The translations under genes and the position numbers were made by a program. The notes beneath the pieces are model-generated. The model had not been told where the DNA came from and made no database searches. It saw only the letters and a program-made list of their open reading frames with translations. Source: Scortum barcoo (taxonomy: Eukaryota > Chordata > Actinopteri > Centrarchiformes > Terapontidae). Taken from it: a stretch of DNA of 64,000 bases. Location: positions 17,251,644-17,315,643 of the forward strand of contig CM041547.1 in assembly GCA_023238725.1 (NCBI GenBank), written 5' to 3'. This document shows, piece by piece, positions 1 through 10,949 of this stretch (within the stretch, counting starts at the first letter, position 1; the number at the start of each line of letters is the position of its first letter).

Positions 1-1936
1 CCGCAGAGAAGGAAATGCTAGGTCATGCATGTAGCGATGGAATTACATCCAGCAGACTGATATGGTTAGAAATACAATCCACTACACTAATTCCCTGCTT
101 TCTACTTATATATTCACTTATGTATTTTCACCACCCTCCCCTTTACCGTTAGACCTAGTCTGTGTCTTTGAAGTGTAACTCTGTCTACAGGAAAAGACCT
201 GTATAGTAAAAGATTAAACCAGTGCAGTTTCAGTATGTAATTGAGGAGACAAAATATTGAGATTGTGATTTAATTGGAAAGTTTCAGGTACTCACACCAG
301 CTCATATTTTCTTTAAAAAAAAATAGGCCAAACCATTTGCCTGTCTTTTCCTCAATATTGGTTTTTGTAAAACTGTGATGGTTTTTGATTTTAGATGTTA
401 TAAAAAAAAGTGGGAAGAAAAGAGTTTCCAATTTCACCTGGGGCTGACGCAGTAAACATCTGACATTTCCTTATCTTTATAGACTCATTATGTGTCAACA
501 CTCAATAATGCACTTTTCTATCTGAAGTGGTTTCCACAACTGGGTGTTTGAACTTGTTGTGACTCCAGAGGTACAGATAATCATGACTTGAGATACATTG
601 CATAAAGAAGTATATACTTATGAGGAATATATTTGGCAATAAGGCCACAGTTATGGCTGGAAATGTATTAAGGTTAATGAAACTACCTCAACTGTTATAA
701 TGATAATTTGTAACTGATCACTTGCATGGCTATTTTTTCTTTTGTTCTGCAAATGAGGCCTTCGATAGACAGTAGGTTCTCTTAAGATGTGTTATAAATT
801 TGACATTTGCAGCACTTACTGTAGAATTGAGGCTCATGCTAAGATGCAGTATATTACACAGTACCTCCTAGTATTATGGTTGTTGCTTCATCACCCACTC
901 CAGCTCACCAACTCTTTCTTTTTTTTCAAGTGAAGTCACACTGTAGATGAATCCCATTAGATGCAGGCTGCAGCCATGTGTGTACATGCAGTGTGTGCAT
1001 TTATGTGTGTGAGTGCATACAGTGCATTTGTTCGTTTGTGATCTTATGAAGTGACACCGTACAGAATCTCTTTTTTCTTCATTTATCTCAGATCTCTCGC
1101 TCCAGCCTTTTGTTCCGTGTCTCTTAGCCCTCCCTTATTTTTTCCCCACCTAGCTGTCAGGTTGCAGCTTCACGCTACACACACACCAGCCTCCAAGTCT
1201 ATCATAATTAGAGTGCCAAAGACAAGTGATGTCAAGATAAGCCATGTGTGAACTCTCTGACATTTCAAGGGAACAGAAATCCACACATGCAACAAATCAC
1301 GCAACAACCAAAGACGAGGTAACGCTTTGCCAGCCCACACATTTTGTGATGCCACGCTTTTTGTCTTCCTCTCCTTTTTTACAATTTATTTTATTTAATA
1401 ACCCGCACCATAATGAAGTCATTTAAAAAGAGACCTTCAACATAAATGAATACAGTTAATTTGTCCACCTGTAATAGCGCTTGTCTGCTCTGTCCAAGCC
1501 CGTGTCTCCGTTTGCCTGAATTAAGTGGCAAATGATTCTGAGTCAGGTTTAATGGAGTGGATATGTGTGACTCAGAGAGAATGTAACCCTCGTTCCCCAG
1601 AACCAGGCCCACGGAGTTCTGCAGCCCACCTGTACCGCACCAATCCAATTTGGGCTTAATTGAATTGTTCTGAGCCCCTCATCCATATATTTCTTCCACG
1701 AGAAGCTTATTACTCTCAATCTTTGTGTGTGTGTGTGTGTGTGTGTGTGTGAGAGACTCTGTGCCAAAGTTTAAATCCTCTGTTGTTGAGTGAGATGCAG
1801 TTTAAATTAACTGGTGGACTAATAAGGGAAGTGAGATAAAAATCCAAATACATATTCAACTAAACATTTATTTTCCCCCTCCCTTTATCTTCCTTTCCTC
1901 CCCTTTTTTCTTCCATCTGTTCCTTTCTTTTCTCAG
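1..1936 (+). other. grin2a: Intron (3' part) upstream of exon A
   Basis: This is the downstream end of the intron that follows the missing first coding exon. It ends in a long pyrimidine tract (about 1865-1934) and TCTCAG. It holds a (GT)n run at 1724-1751 and shorter GT-rich patches near 977-1025. No reading frame here resembles the missing part of the amino-terminal domain, and I see no promoter or RNA gene. Confidence 0.7.
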
Positions 1937-2103
1937 GATGTGAAGTCAACATTCTTCCAGTTTGGTGCCTCCATCCAGCAGGAGGCTCTTCTGATGCTGA
2001 ACATCATGGAGGAGTACGATTGGCACATCTTCTCAATTGTCACGTCAAAGTTCCCCGGCTACCAGGAGTTCATCAACATCCTTAAAACTACTGTGGACAA
2101 CAG
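1937..2103 (+). CDS. grin2a: grin2a coding exon A (amino-terminal domain)
   Basis: This 167-nt exon encodes 55 codons plus two bases, starting DVKSTFFQFGASIQQ and ending with VDN plus AG of a split Ser codon. It matches human GluN2A from residue 139 (STFFQFGASIQQ, YDWH.FS, FPGY.EFI, KTTVDNS). It belongs to the clamshell amino-terminal domain, which binds Zn2+ and controls assembly and open probability. Its acceptor follows a C/T-rich tract ending TTTTCTCAG, and the donor is CAG|GTAGAG, an acceptable but not ideal match. The start phase equals that of the human exon beginning at c.415. The end does not: human runs on without an intron here, as I recall. A degenerate full-length copy lies at 3031-3182. 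Confidence 0.96.
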
Positions 2104-2279
2104 GTAGAGTTGACCGGACACTTTTACTTTGTACTTTTCACCACAGTTTCATTTTCTTCTTCTTTGATTGTGTATCTGATTTCTATTAAATCGAATAGCC
2201 AACACAATGAAGCAGCAGCACAACGCTGTCACTCAGTCAGTAATGAAATCCCATCGGTGCTGTGCTCTACAAGTCCTGA

Positions 2280-2735
2280 TGTGGATGCGTCTGCTAACAG
2301 AGTTGCATTGGCACATTTCTCTGAGTTGCATGCTAACATCAGCATGTTAACATGCTCACAATGACAACAATGCCAACATGTTGCTAAACAGGTATAATGT
2401 TAACCATGTTCACCATTTGGTTTAGTGCTTTAACATGTTAACATTTGCTAATTAGCTCTAAACACCAGTTGATGGAAACTACTGACATTTGTCAGTAGTT
2501 TTGAAGGTACTTTGTCATGAACCAAAGCATTGTCCCAGATATTTCCCCCAAAACCATGAATATCAACTTCATGGTGGCACTGACTGAAAAGCGAGAGGTT
2601 AAACAAGTCTGTAGGAGACATTGTTTTGTGCCAATTTATGGCAATCTATCTAACTGCTCTTGAGATATTTCAGTTTGGACCAAAGTGGTGGACCAATGGA
2701 CCAACTGTCATCCATGGAACAGCAATTCAGATGCA
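2280..2735. repeat. Dispersed repeat of a kind common in percomorph fish
   Basis: The stretch has the run of phrases I know from a very abundant percomorph interspersed repeat. It starts with GCATGCTAACAT-like words, then ACATGCTCACAATGACAA, AGGTATAATGTTAACCATG, TTTGCTAATTAGC, then TTTGTCATGAACCAAAGCATTG, ATCAACTTCATGGTGGCACT and TTATGGCAATCTATCT. A second diverged copy lies at about 17600-17890. I cannot give the family name and see no terminal repeats or coding capacity. The edges are approximate. Confidence 0.6.
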
Positions 2736-3030
2736 AACACTTTCAGCACATTAATTTGTGTAAATAAACAACTTCAAAAGGAAAGACATAACAGAGGAAC
2801 TATGAAGTACATGAACAATGGGCCATTTTTCTTTCCGTCATTTACCTTTTTGGGTCATTGTTCCCAAAAATCATCTCTTAATGCCAACACTTTGCACTAC
2901 AAAAAACTGAAGATAACAAACACTGTAGGTATGTTTTTTGAAGAGTTATGCTTCTAACCTGGGCATTTCTCCAAGCCCATTTCCCAATTTTCCCTCTAAT
3001 CTTCTCCATTATCACTCCAAATTTCCCCAG

Positions 3031-3182
3031 AGAATGTGCAAGTTTACTTTCAAGAAGAGTTACTGCACACAAGGTTTTAGGCCTTGTATTTCTCATCTGA
3101 TCCATTCATACAGTATGTACTTCGAGGACAGCCAGCCTTAAAAGGATTTCATCAGCGTTCTTGAAATTAATGTAGATGACAG
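3031..3182 (+). pseudogene. Degenerate duplicate of grin2a exon A (A')
   Basis: This is an exon-like block of 152 nt (50 codons plus two bases), so it enters and leaves in the same phases as exon A. It lies between ATTTCCCCAG and GACAG|GTAGGT. Read in that phase its start gives MCKFTFKKSY against DVKSTFFQFG, and its end gives DFISVLEINVDD against EFINILKTTVDN. By hand, 26 of the last 35 bases match exon A, and the donor's first four bases are the same. It is six codons shorter between these anchors and has an in-frame TAA at 3139-3141, just before the conserved end. Using it would truncate the protein, so it is either a dead duplicate or a poison exon. The middle of the alignment is weak. Confidence 0.75.
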
Positions 3183-4732
3183 GTAGGTTTATTACACATG
3201 CAGTCTGGCTGTTTGCCGCACCTTTAGGTCATTTTGACTGATGCTGTAGCTCTCTTCAGAGAGAGAGAGAAAAGAAAAAAAAACTGCTGAAGAGAACAGT
3301 AAGCCATAATTTTTGGCAAAAAATGTCAAATTAATGATGCATGTTCAGCAGTGCTGAGATGTTGGCGAGGCCTGGTGCCTGAACCCGTGATATATTAAAG
3401 CCCAGCTGAGGAGGGTCTTTTTCATTAGCAGTTACTCTTTGTGTCAAACCAAACAGCGGTCCAAAAACTCTCGGCCCATGTCTACATTCGGAAACGCCGG
3501 TTACAATTGTTTTAATTACAAGTAGAGTGGCAACAGATGGCTGATTGAATAACATTAGGACTCTGTCCCTCAAACAGGTGTTACTATCAGGAAGCTGGAA
3601 AGCTTGTGCTACTAGTAATGTCTGCACTATCTCAATTCATCTAAAATGCATTCTCATTTATTTATATTCTTATTTGGGAGACCACATACAGGTTAACTTC
3701 ATGTTAACTGCCTGAAATTGGTTATTGTCCAAATAGTTTTGACAGCAGAAAGGTCAGAAGGTTACCTGTAAAGATTTCCCTTTGCATTTTTTAAATTCTT
3801 ATTTCATCAAGGAGCTACAGACAAATGGTCGTTCATTATCTTAACTCTATTTCACCTGATTAATGTAGCATTACAGGAATATTATTAGGAAAAAGAAATG
3901 ATTACAACTCTAAACACCAGATCAGGTAAGCTGTTCTTCAAGTCACATCCTTCATGTTTTCCCTCCTAGCTTTAAACAAGTCCCTAGCTTATGTGTCTTT
4001 AGGGCAACATTAGCTATTGTTAATGAATATCCACTCCATATAAATGCATTTGCAATAACTTAGTATCAGATCTACAGATCCACAACTATACAGATCTGCA
4101 TTAAAGAAAAGTGGCTTAACGTCCCAATGTCAATATTCGTAGCCTCCAGAAGTGTTGCTGACCTCCGTTTTGAAGTAATAGCCATAAATATCATTTATGA
4201 AATGAGTAATAATAGGCCCAATTACCTGCAATTACCCATTGTCGATTTTCTGTGTCAGCATTCAGCTGGTTCACAGTGACTTAGTCATGGGCAGACAGTT
4301 TTAATACCAAAGAACTTCCATCATTCACAGCAGAAAATTACACCAGTCAACGCGGTGAGTCAAGGCTGACCCTGGAAACATATTTGTATGTGTGGTAGAA
4401 ACACACACACATATATAACATAAGGCCGAGAGAATTTATTTTATGGATGGCTACATATGCAGGTAGGTGGTCTGCCTGTCACTATAATCTACAGATTAAA
4501 GGGGACAGAGCTGGGACCTTGGACGGGAACGGTTGTTCGGGATTCGAACACATTTTCACCTGGACTGACTGTACACTTTCACATGTTTCAACCAAGGTGA
4601 TTGATCTGCAATTAAAGAGTGTGCTAAGCGGTAAACATAATTATTAATCAGTATCCTACTATTTAACTATTTACTTTTTTAGCTTTCAACATGGCAGTAT
4701 TATATTCTGTCATAATTGTTATTGCCCCTGCT

Positions 4733-4733
<1 letters not shown>

Positions 4734-4779
<46 letters not shown>
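4734..4779. repeat. (CT)n microsatellite
   Basis: A pure CT dinucleotide run of about 46 nt lies just upstream of the first exon-B relic. It forms an unusually long pyrimidine tract on the transcript strand 40 nt before that relic's AG. Confidence 0.95.
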
Positions 4780-4782
<3 letters not shown>

Positions 4783-4818
4783 AATGTGTCTCTGTGTATC
4801 ATTGTCTCTCTTTACTAG

Positions 4819-4946
4819 TTTTGTCATCTGGGACTTGTGAACCATTATCACTTTGGACAGCAAGAAGAGGACAGCAAGTCCCAAATCACTCTCATGTTAC
4901 ACTTCCCGTCTATTGTTGGGCTCTTGCATGATGGTTAACTACTTCC
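4819..4946 (+). pseudogene. Degenerate copy of the start of grin2a exon B (B'1)
   Basis: After TCTCTCTTTACTAG the sequence reads like the start of exon B: SFVIWDL against SFVGWDL, then TIITLDS against NIIILDA. After a one-base deletion near 4867 it continues DSKSQITL against DSRSQIML. By hand about 50 of the first 76 aligned bases agree, with fading similarity on to about 4946. A TGA replaces the Gln codon after WDL, and the deletion breaks the frame, so it cannot encode the domain. ITLD matches mammalian GluN2A (VITLD) better than the working fish exon does. The right edge is uncertain. Confidence 0.78.
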
Positions 4947-5164
4947 CTCATTTCCCCACTGTGTGCCACACTCATTAAGAGTCTCCAGTATGTGTGTATG
5001 TGTGTGTGTGTGTGTGCATCCATCTTTGTCCCTCACTCGGGCCAGCTCTGTCATTAAGGACTTCCTGATACTCCTGATACCACAGCATGCCACCAGTTTA
5101 TGATGCATTATTTTCTTTAATTACTAACATCACCACCATTTCCTCTGTTTCTGCTGCCCTTTAG

Positions 5165-5303
5165 ACTTGCGCACTGGGACCTGCTGATTATTATCACTCT
5201 GGACATTGTAAAAAAGAGCAGCCAGCCCCACTGGATGAGAAAGATACCCAATAAATGCATTATCTTTTTAATAAGCACTGGTTACTTCCTCTTACAACTA
5301 GAT
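5165..5303 (+). pseudogene. Degenerate copy of the start of grin2a exon B (B'2), open for 46 codons
   Basis: This copy is preceded by a strong acceptor (ACTAAC branch-like word, long pyrimidine tract, CTGCCCTTTAG). In exon B's phase it reads LAHWDLLIIITLDIVKK, then SSQ, against SFVGWDLQNIIILDAVEE and DSR. About 50 of 79 aligned bases match by hand. The frame stays open for 46 codons and stops at TAA 5304-5306. The remaining roughly 300 nt of exon B are absent and I see no convincing donor, so as it stands it could serve only as a terminal or read-through exon. Confidence 0.75.
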
Positions 5304-5591
5304 TAAAAATTCTGGTCTGTTTTTCTTCTTTGAGCATTGCAGTTTCAGCACTCACGCGGAAAAACCACCATGTGAAAACATCCATCGTTAGTCACGTGGT
5401 CAAGCAGGGCCAATGCAATATTAATCTACCTATTTTGTGTCCATATGTTGTGCCCAAAAGATGTGACAGAAGCTGCACTCCACGCGGCACTATTTTCTGA
5501 TAACTGCTGTCACCAATTAGCGCACTGACCACAGGCACTGCATCGGTCCTTTCACATTAACAGACCAGCGTTTATTCTCCTTGTCCTTTAG

Positions 5592-5640
5592 TTGTTTGGG
5601 CTGGAACCTGCTGAGCATCATTATACAGGACCAGCTTTAG
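5592..5640 (+). pseudogene. Degenerate copy of the start of grin2a exon B (B'3)
   Basis: After TCTCCTTGTCCTTTAG the sequence reads CLGWNLLSIIIQDQL followed by TAG, against FVGWDLQNIIILDAV in exon B. By hand 35 of 49 bases match. It shares with B'2 the codon CTG in place of CAG after W-D/N-L, which suggests the copies are related to each other as well as to exon B. Beyond about 5640 the similarity is lost. It has a stop in the exon-B phase and no downstream donor, so it is a relic. Confidence 0.72.
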
Positions 5641-5837
5641 CATTTATATTCCATTTAGCCTTAATGTGTTTCCCCTGACAATAAGCACTTTATACCTATT
5701 AGCATTCACGTTGCACTTAACAATGATATTAATTATAATGGATAATTGTAACTGCCCTTGCCAGCACCTGAGCAAAGTTAATAGTCTATTAGTTAAATAT
5801 TAACATTTCACTCCTGTCCTCGTTATCCTTGCTTTAG

Positions 5838-6266
5838 TTTTGTGGGCTGGGACCTGCAGAATATCATCATTCTGGACGCGGTGGAGGAAGACAGCCGGTC
5901 TCAGATCATGCTCAAGAAGGTCCAGTCCCCGGTGGTCCTGCTCTACTGCTCCAAGGACGAGGCGGTCTACATCCTGGAGGAGGCTCGCTCTCTGGGCCTC
6001 ACCGGATTTGGATACATCTGGATTGTGCCGTCGCTCACCACCGGGAACCCGGAGATAACGCCTGACGAATTTCCTCCGGGAATGATTTCGGTGTCTTATG
6101 ATGACTGGGACTACCCGCTGGAGGCTCGGGTTCGGGATGGCCTGGGGATCATAACGTCGGCCGCGGCGGCCATGTTGGAGGAGTATGGCGACATCCCCGA
6201 AGCCAAGACATCCTGCTACGGCCAGATGGAGAAGACGACTAAGCTGCCACCCAGTGCGCTACATAA
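5838..6266 (+). CDS. grin2a: grin2a coding exon B (amino-terminal domain)
   Basis: This 429-nt exon encodes the second half of the amino-terminal domain: FVGWDLQNIIILD, LLYCSKDEAV, EARSLGLTG, IWIVPSL, ISVSYDDWDY, EARVRDG, IPEAK.SCYGQME. Residues aligned with the human Zn2+-site acids E266 (here NPE) and D282 (SYDD) are kept, as is the Cys aligned with C320 of the domain disulfide. Together with exon A it is one codon longer than the human exon it replaces (596 against 593 nt), the extra residue lying near the end (KTTKLPPSALH). The donor is CATAA|GTAAGT; the Lys codon is completed by the G that opens exon C. The apparent continuation to TAA at 6268-6270 is intron. Its G+C content is visibly higher than that of its surroundings. 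Confidence 0.97.
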
Positions 6267-9250
6267 GTAAGTAAAGACATGGCGTGTTGATGTGTTTGGT
6301 CTTTAATGATAAGTAAGAAATTCAGTGAGCTATGTGTCTCTTTAAGGGGAGAGAACAATAGAAACATTAGAATTATAAAAGATTCCATGAGGTTTGTAGT
6401 TTTCTCCTTTGAAGAAAGGAGCTGTGTTAATGCACATATATTTGTGTGTGTGTGTGTGTTAGTTTGAATGCATGGCTTCCTGCCACCGTCTCTTTGATTT
6501 CATCCTTGTCCTCAGCAATTAGAGACTTCCACCAAGCCTCCATCAAGTCTACGTTAAGGGTTGAGACTGAAGAAAGATGCAATTACTGGATAGAAGACAG
6601 AGGGGTCGAGAGTGAGAGCTAAGAGAATAGAGGAGGTGTGGGAGTCAGAGGCAGAGAGAGGGGGGAATGAAAGGGTTGAATGGAAGTTGAGGAGGGAGTT
6701 TGTGTTTTAGGCAGTGAAGGAACCGGGGAGGGAAAGAAATTGAGACTGGGGTAACAGCGGGAGGCTGCTACAAATGAGTGCTCTCCAAAATTGAAGAGCT
6801 CCTTGATGAGTCCTTCTGTTCCCTCTTCTCATTTATTCCTCCGTCTCTCATTCACCCTCTCCTCTGCTCTCCTTCTCATCACGTGCTCCCTCCCCAGCAG
6901 CAGAGATGTTGCAGGTCTTGCCAGCTCTGTCTGGCTTTCCATCTGGCCGAGGAGGGAGAGACACACGCAACCTGTGTTTACATCCCAATATTGTTTTTTT
7001 TTTTAGTTGTTTGTTTTTTTAGTGATGACGTGTGAGATTTTAAATTTGAAGTCTAAATGAAAAAAAAATTGATTCACACAGAAATAAGAAATGTTGTCTT
7101 TACTGTGCTTCATCTTTGTCATTCAGATGCTTAAACCAGAAAATGACTGAGAGGACGAACTTTTCATCAACACCTGAAAGTGTATGTGTGTGTGTGTTTT
7201 TGGTATTTAAAAGTCCATCAATATAATACTGGGGACTGATCCAGGGTGTAACTCTTCATAGTAAGTAAGTAAATGTCATCATTCTTTAGTTTTGTCTCAG
7301 ATGAAGGCTTGAAACACGGCTAGAATAACTTACGTTAAAGAACAACAACTTGCCCTTTATGAATCCTTTTTGAATCATACATTTCCTGACATGCTTTTGC
7401 TCAGGAGGCTTAGTCATTGTTTTTTACTGATTATCATCCCAAAGGTTTACATAATATTAACCTCAGCATTAGATGAAAATATATCAGAAAAACAAAGATG
7501 AGAGGCCGAGAGCAAAACAAGGAAGAAAAGAGGAACAGAGGAAAAAGATACAGTACGAGATGAACAATGAAAAAGAGGTGCATTTAGAGCTATTGGTGTT
7601 TTAGCTTTGGTGTAACAAGGGCATTTTTAGAACAGATTAAGTCTCAGATATTTCCTCTACTAAACTAATACTAGTTTAGTAAATCGAGATTGAAGTCGAG
7701 CATTTGCCTCTGAGGCCAGCTCACAGCAGCAGTCTATAAATTTTTACAGGCCTGAAACATTTTCATGTAATTGGTCAATAAATCAGCCAGAAACTATTTT
7801 GGCTTATGTGGCCAGCGCTACATCACAGGTTGCTTATTTGTCCATCTAATATTCTGCCAAATTCACATCAGTTTCACTCCACATTTCAAGCGATATCCAT
7901 TTGAGTTTCTGCAAAAATTGATCCAAGTGCATTGTGCACAATGAGTAGTTAAAGGGGACCTGGGAGATTAGAGCACTCACTGCAAAAACAGGGCTAGGCA
8001 AACTCTGCCTTCTCTGCAAGCTTGAAATGTCAGTATTGAGAGAGGTAACAGATGAGTTACTGGCATTGATCTGCAACATTTATGAACCCCTACACTTTTG
8101 TGCAACGAGACAGTAAAGTATGACTGATTACACCTCTAATAACCTCTGTAGGATTTTAAATACCAACTCCACACTGATGTGGCTCTCATTTAGTCATGAA
8201 ACACAGACACACAAAAGAGAATTACCAAATATCCAGAGCCAGCTGACTTTGTTCCCAGCATGCTCTGCTGCCTCAGGTTGTTACCCAGGTGATGAGCGGC
8301 CACAGATGGCTTTGTTGTGGGTGAGAGAGCTCAGCCAATAGGGCTTCGGGGCCAAGACACGAGGAACATGATTGGTCAAGGCTAGGTCGGGGCGACGGGC
8401 CAGTGTTGGTTGTTAGACCATCAACGGCTGTCAGGGGAGGTAGGAGGACATGGCCGCGCACACACACACACCACACACATACACAGAGGTACGCAGATGG
8501 GCTGTATGTAAATGTAAAGCTCCAGTGTGACTTACTGCAGTATTTACAGTGGGTCACAGTATTGCATCCCACTCTTTTCTTTATTTACTCAGTGAGTCCA
8601 CTGTTTTGTTGTGAGGAAGATGTCAATAACTGCATTATCTTATAAGCATTCAACCGGCATTGAGATTGAAGTTTATGCGTGTCTTTGACTGAACGCTCTC
8701 TCAGACTCAACTGTGATTTGTGCCAACAATTTGATTTTCAGTGGATGCTGCCTTATGTGAGCCAAAACAATAGAAAAAAAAACTTATTTTGAAGTTAATA
8801 ATATTAATAGATGGTGCTGACATCACAGAAAAGTCTGTCGTTCTGGTGACAAGTACCGTGCGTTGTGGGCTTTCAGTGAAGTTTTACCTCACTCACTTTG
8901 CTTGTGACAGCTGTAATGATAAATCCGCTGTGACACATCTAAGATGAATATGTTTTGCAGAGTAATCGAAAAATAAAATTAAAGAAACCGGAGACAAATG
9001 ACCAACTAAGAGCGCTGGCCAGTGCAGCCATCAGACCAAATGACAACTTGTGTTCCATATAAAATATACTGTCTGTGTGTGTGTGTGAGTGTGTGTGTGT
9101 GCTTGTGCATGTGCATGTCAGAAACAAGAGAAATATTCCCCCCTTAAGAGAATGTTCTGTCATGACAGATTTACAGTGTCCCGCTCACCTTGCTGTGGTG
9201 AACAGTGTGCCTTAAAAGACTTTAGCACTTATTTATCAGTGTGTGTCTGT

Positions 9251-9252
<2 letters not shown>

Positions 9253-9289
<37 letters not shown>
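9253..9289. repeat. (GT)n microsatellite
   Basis: A perfect GT run of about 37 nt inside intron B-C. Confidence 0.95.
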
Positions 9290-9290
<1 letters not shown>

Positions 9291-10923
9291 TAAAGGCGTG
9301 GTGGTAGTAGTTTGTCCTGACAGGTAATTTCAGTCTCTTGCCCTGATATATGAGGGTTACACACACATACTGAGTCCTGGGGCAGTTGTCGTGTGAGACA
9401 TGTGCTACACTGCGACTGAAGATTTAAAAGATATACCATGTCATATGCTGACAAATTTTATTGTTGATAAGATACAATTATGCAATTATCAAGCTTGTAT
9501 AATAAAGCTGAAATTCTGAAGATGTTTTTTGTAAATTATGTACAGATGTACTTAACATTGTTGTCATTTTCACCAGGAGTTAGAGATGTAAGCTATGAGT
9601 GTTGTTACAGAATTGAAACAATGATTCCCCAGTGGCAACACACCAGCTATTCCACTGATCATAAATAAAACATTGATCTTTATTTATCATTCCTTTGCCA
9701 CACATGCATGTATTTCATTCGATAGGGAATGTTTCTACTTTCACCAATGGAGGGGTGTTTACACTGAATAAATTGATGACACTGTATGACACTGTATGTA
9801 ACCCTCACTGTGTCAAAACTGCTGTTGTCTTGGTACGTAATTACTCGTTAATCAAACCAGCTCAAATGCATGATTATCAGACAGTTCTTCTTTCCACAAT
9901 GTTATCAACCCAAATAAAGACAGAAGAAAAAGAAAGCTCTAAAAGGAAGAAATACTTGGACAGGCAGAGTTGCTAATACATGACATGTACACTGTGTACG
10001 TGTGGGTGTGAGAATATCTGCAATCATGAAAAAAAAGGAAAAATCTCTTGTCAGCTTAAGTGTTAGCTTGCCTTGCAGGTAGGTGAGAGAGGGACACATG
10101 AACAGCAGATGTGTGTCTGTGTATGCAGAAGCTCCCACCTCGACATGCAAAGGTGATTGCAAAGCAAAAGCAGACACCCTCTTTTCCAATCTAAAACAGT
10201 GAGATAATTGTAGTTGAGGCTCCTGATATTCCTGTAGGCAGTGGTGGGTGTACATTTTATACAAGGCCGTGGGAGCAGCTGTGCATCGTCCGGTTTAGGG
10301 TGGAGCTCCCTCGACTGACGCTGATTACAGACAACGCCGCCCAGTCGTTTGCAGCATCTTTTCGGAGGATTATAAAGAACAGTACTGAGAGGTTGTTTGC
10401 ACTGTGTTTATCAAGCAGAAGGCGCACATGATTGACAGCTGGTCACAGAGATAAGTGAACCATCAAGTTTGCTTTTGGTTTGAATGCTCAGAGCGTGAAG
10501 AGACAGGGAGGACGGGACTGCAGAGCAAACGATATGAAGGGAGTTTAGTCAGTCGCAGTGTGAACCGCTGCAAATCCCATCATACAAGAGGTTTATTAAT
10601 TTTTCATCAGAGGGAAGGGTGTCTAAGAAAGGTGCTCCGGTGTTGTGCAGGGATTCCTGAACTAAAAATTGATTTACATATTGGAGAGAGCCCATGATAT
10701 TTGAACTCACAGCTACAGTACAAAGGATCCCAAGCCAATACACGCACAAATCCTATTTTGTGCAACAAAAGAAATCCTGCTGAAGTAGCACTGTGGACAT
10801 GTGTTGCCTTCTATGGCGCGACTGCAAGCTTGGAAAAGACAAAATGTAATTGTTCGCATTAATCTTGTGCTGCTCCAATCTCGCGCAGGAAAAAAAAAAA
10901 CAACAGCACAAACATAATCCACG

Positions 10924-10949
10924 CACACACACACACACACACACACACA
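10924..10949. repeat. (CA)n microsatellite
   Basis: A CA run of about 26 nt inside intron B-C, following an A-rich stretch near 10888. Confidence 0.95.

Larger units (their letters stand above)
2104..5837 (+). other. grin2a: Intron A-B carrying decayed copies of exons A and B
   Basis: This 3.7-kb intron interrupts a stretch that I recall as one 593-nt exon in human GRIN2A. It contains a dispersed repeat (about 2280-2735), an exon-A relic (3031-3182), a (CT)n run (4734-4779), and three relics of the beginning of exon B (from 4819, 5165 and 5592). Its donor is GTAGAG and its acceptor is CCTTGCTTTAG. The rest (about 3185-4730) shows no coding similarity I can support. Confidence 0.9.

Noticed and set aside
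3840..3935. ATCAG|GTAAGC preceded by AACTCTAAACACC, faintly like the end of exon A
   Set aside because: The match needs gaps, has no upstream anchor and no conserved frame. Chance is a good explanation.
4500..4560. TTCGGGATTCGAAC, which on the minus strand looks like the T-arm or B-box of a tRNA or SINE
   Set aside because: No A-box, no tRNA fold and no SINE body are found beside it.
4655..4725. A possible fifth exon copy: TTTTTTAG followed by CTTTCAACATGGCAGTATTA, faintly like exon B
   Set aside because: Only short words match and no reading frame agrees over more than a few codons. It is too weak next to the three clear copies.
5842..6270. Open frame beginning with GTG that could be taken as a separate 142-residue gene
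   Set aside because: It is exon B of grin2a. The left end is a splice acceptor and its TAA lies inside the donor GTAAGT.
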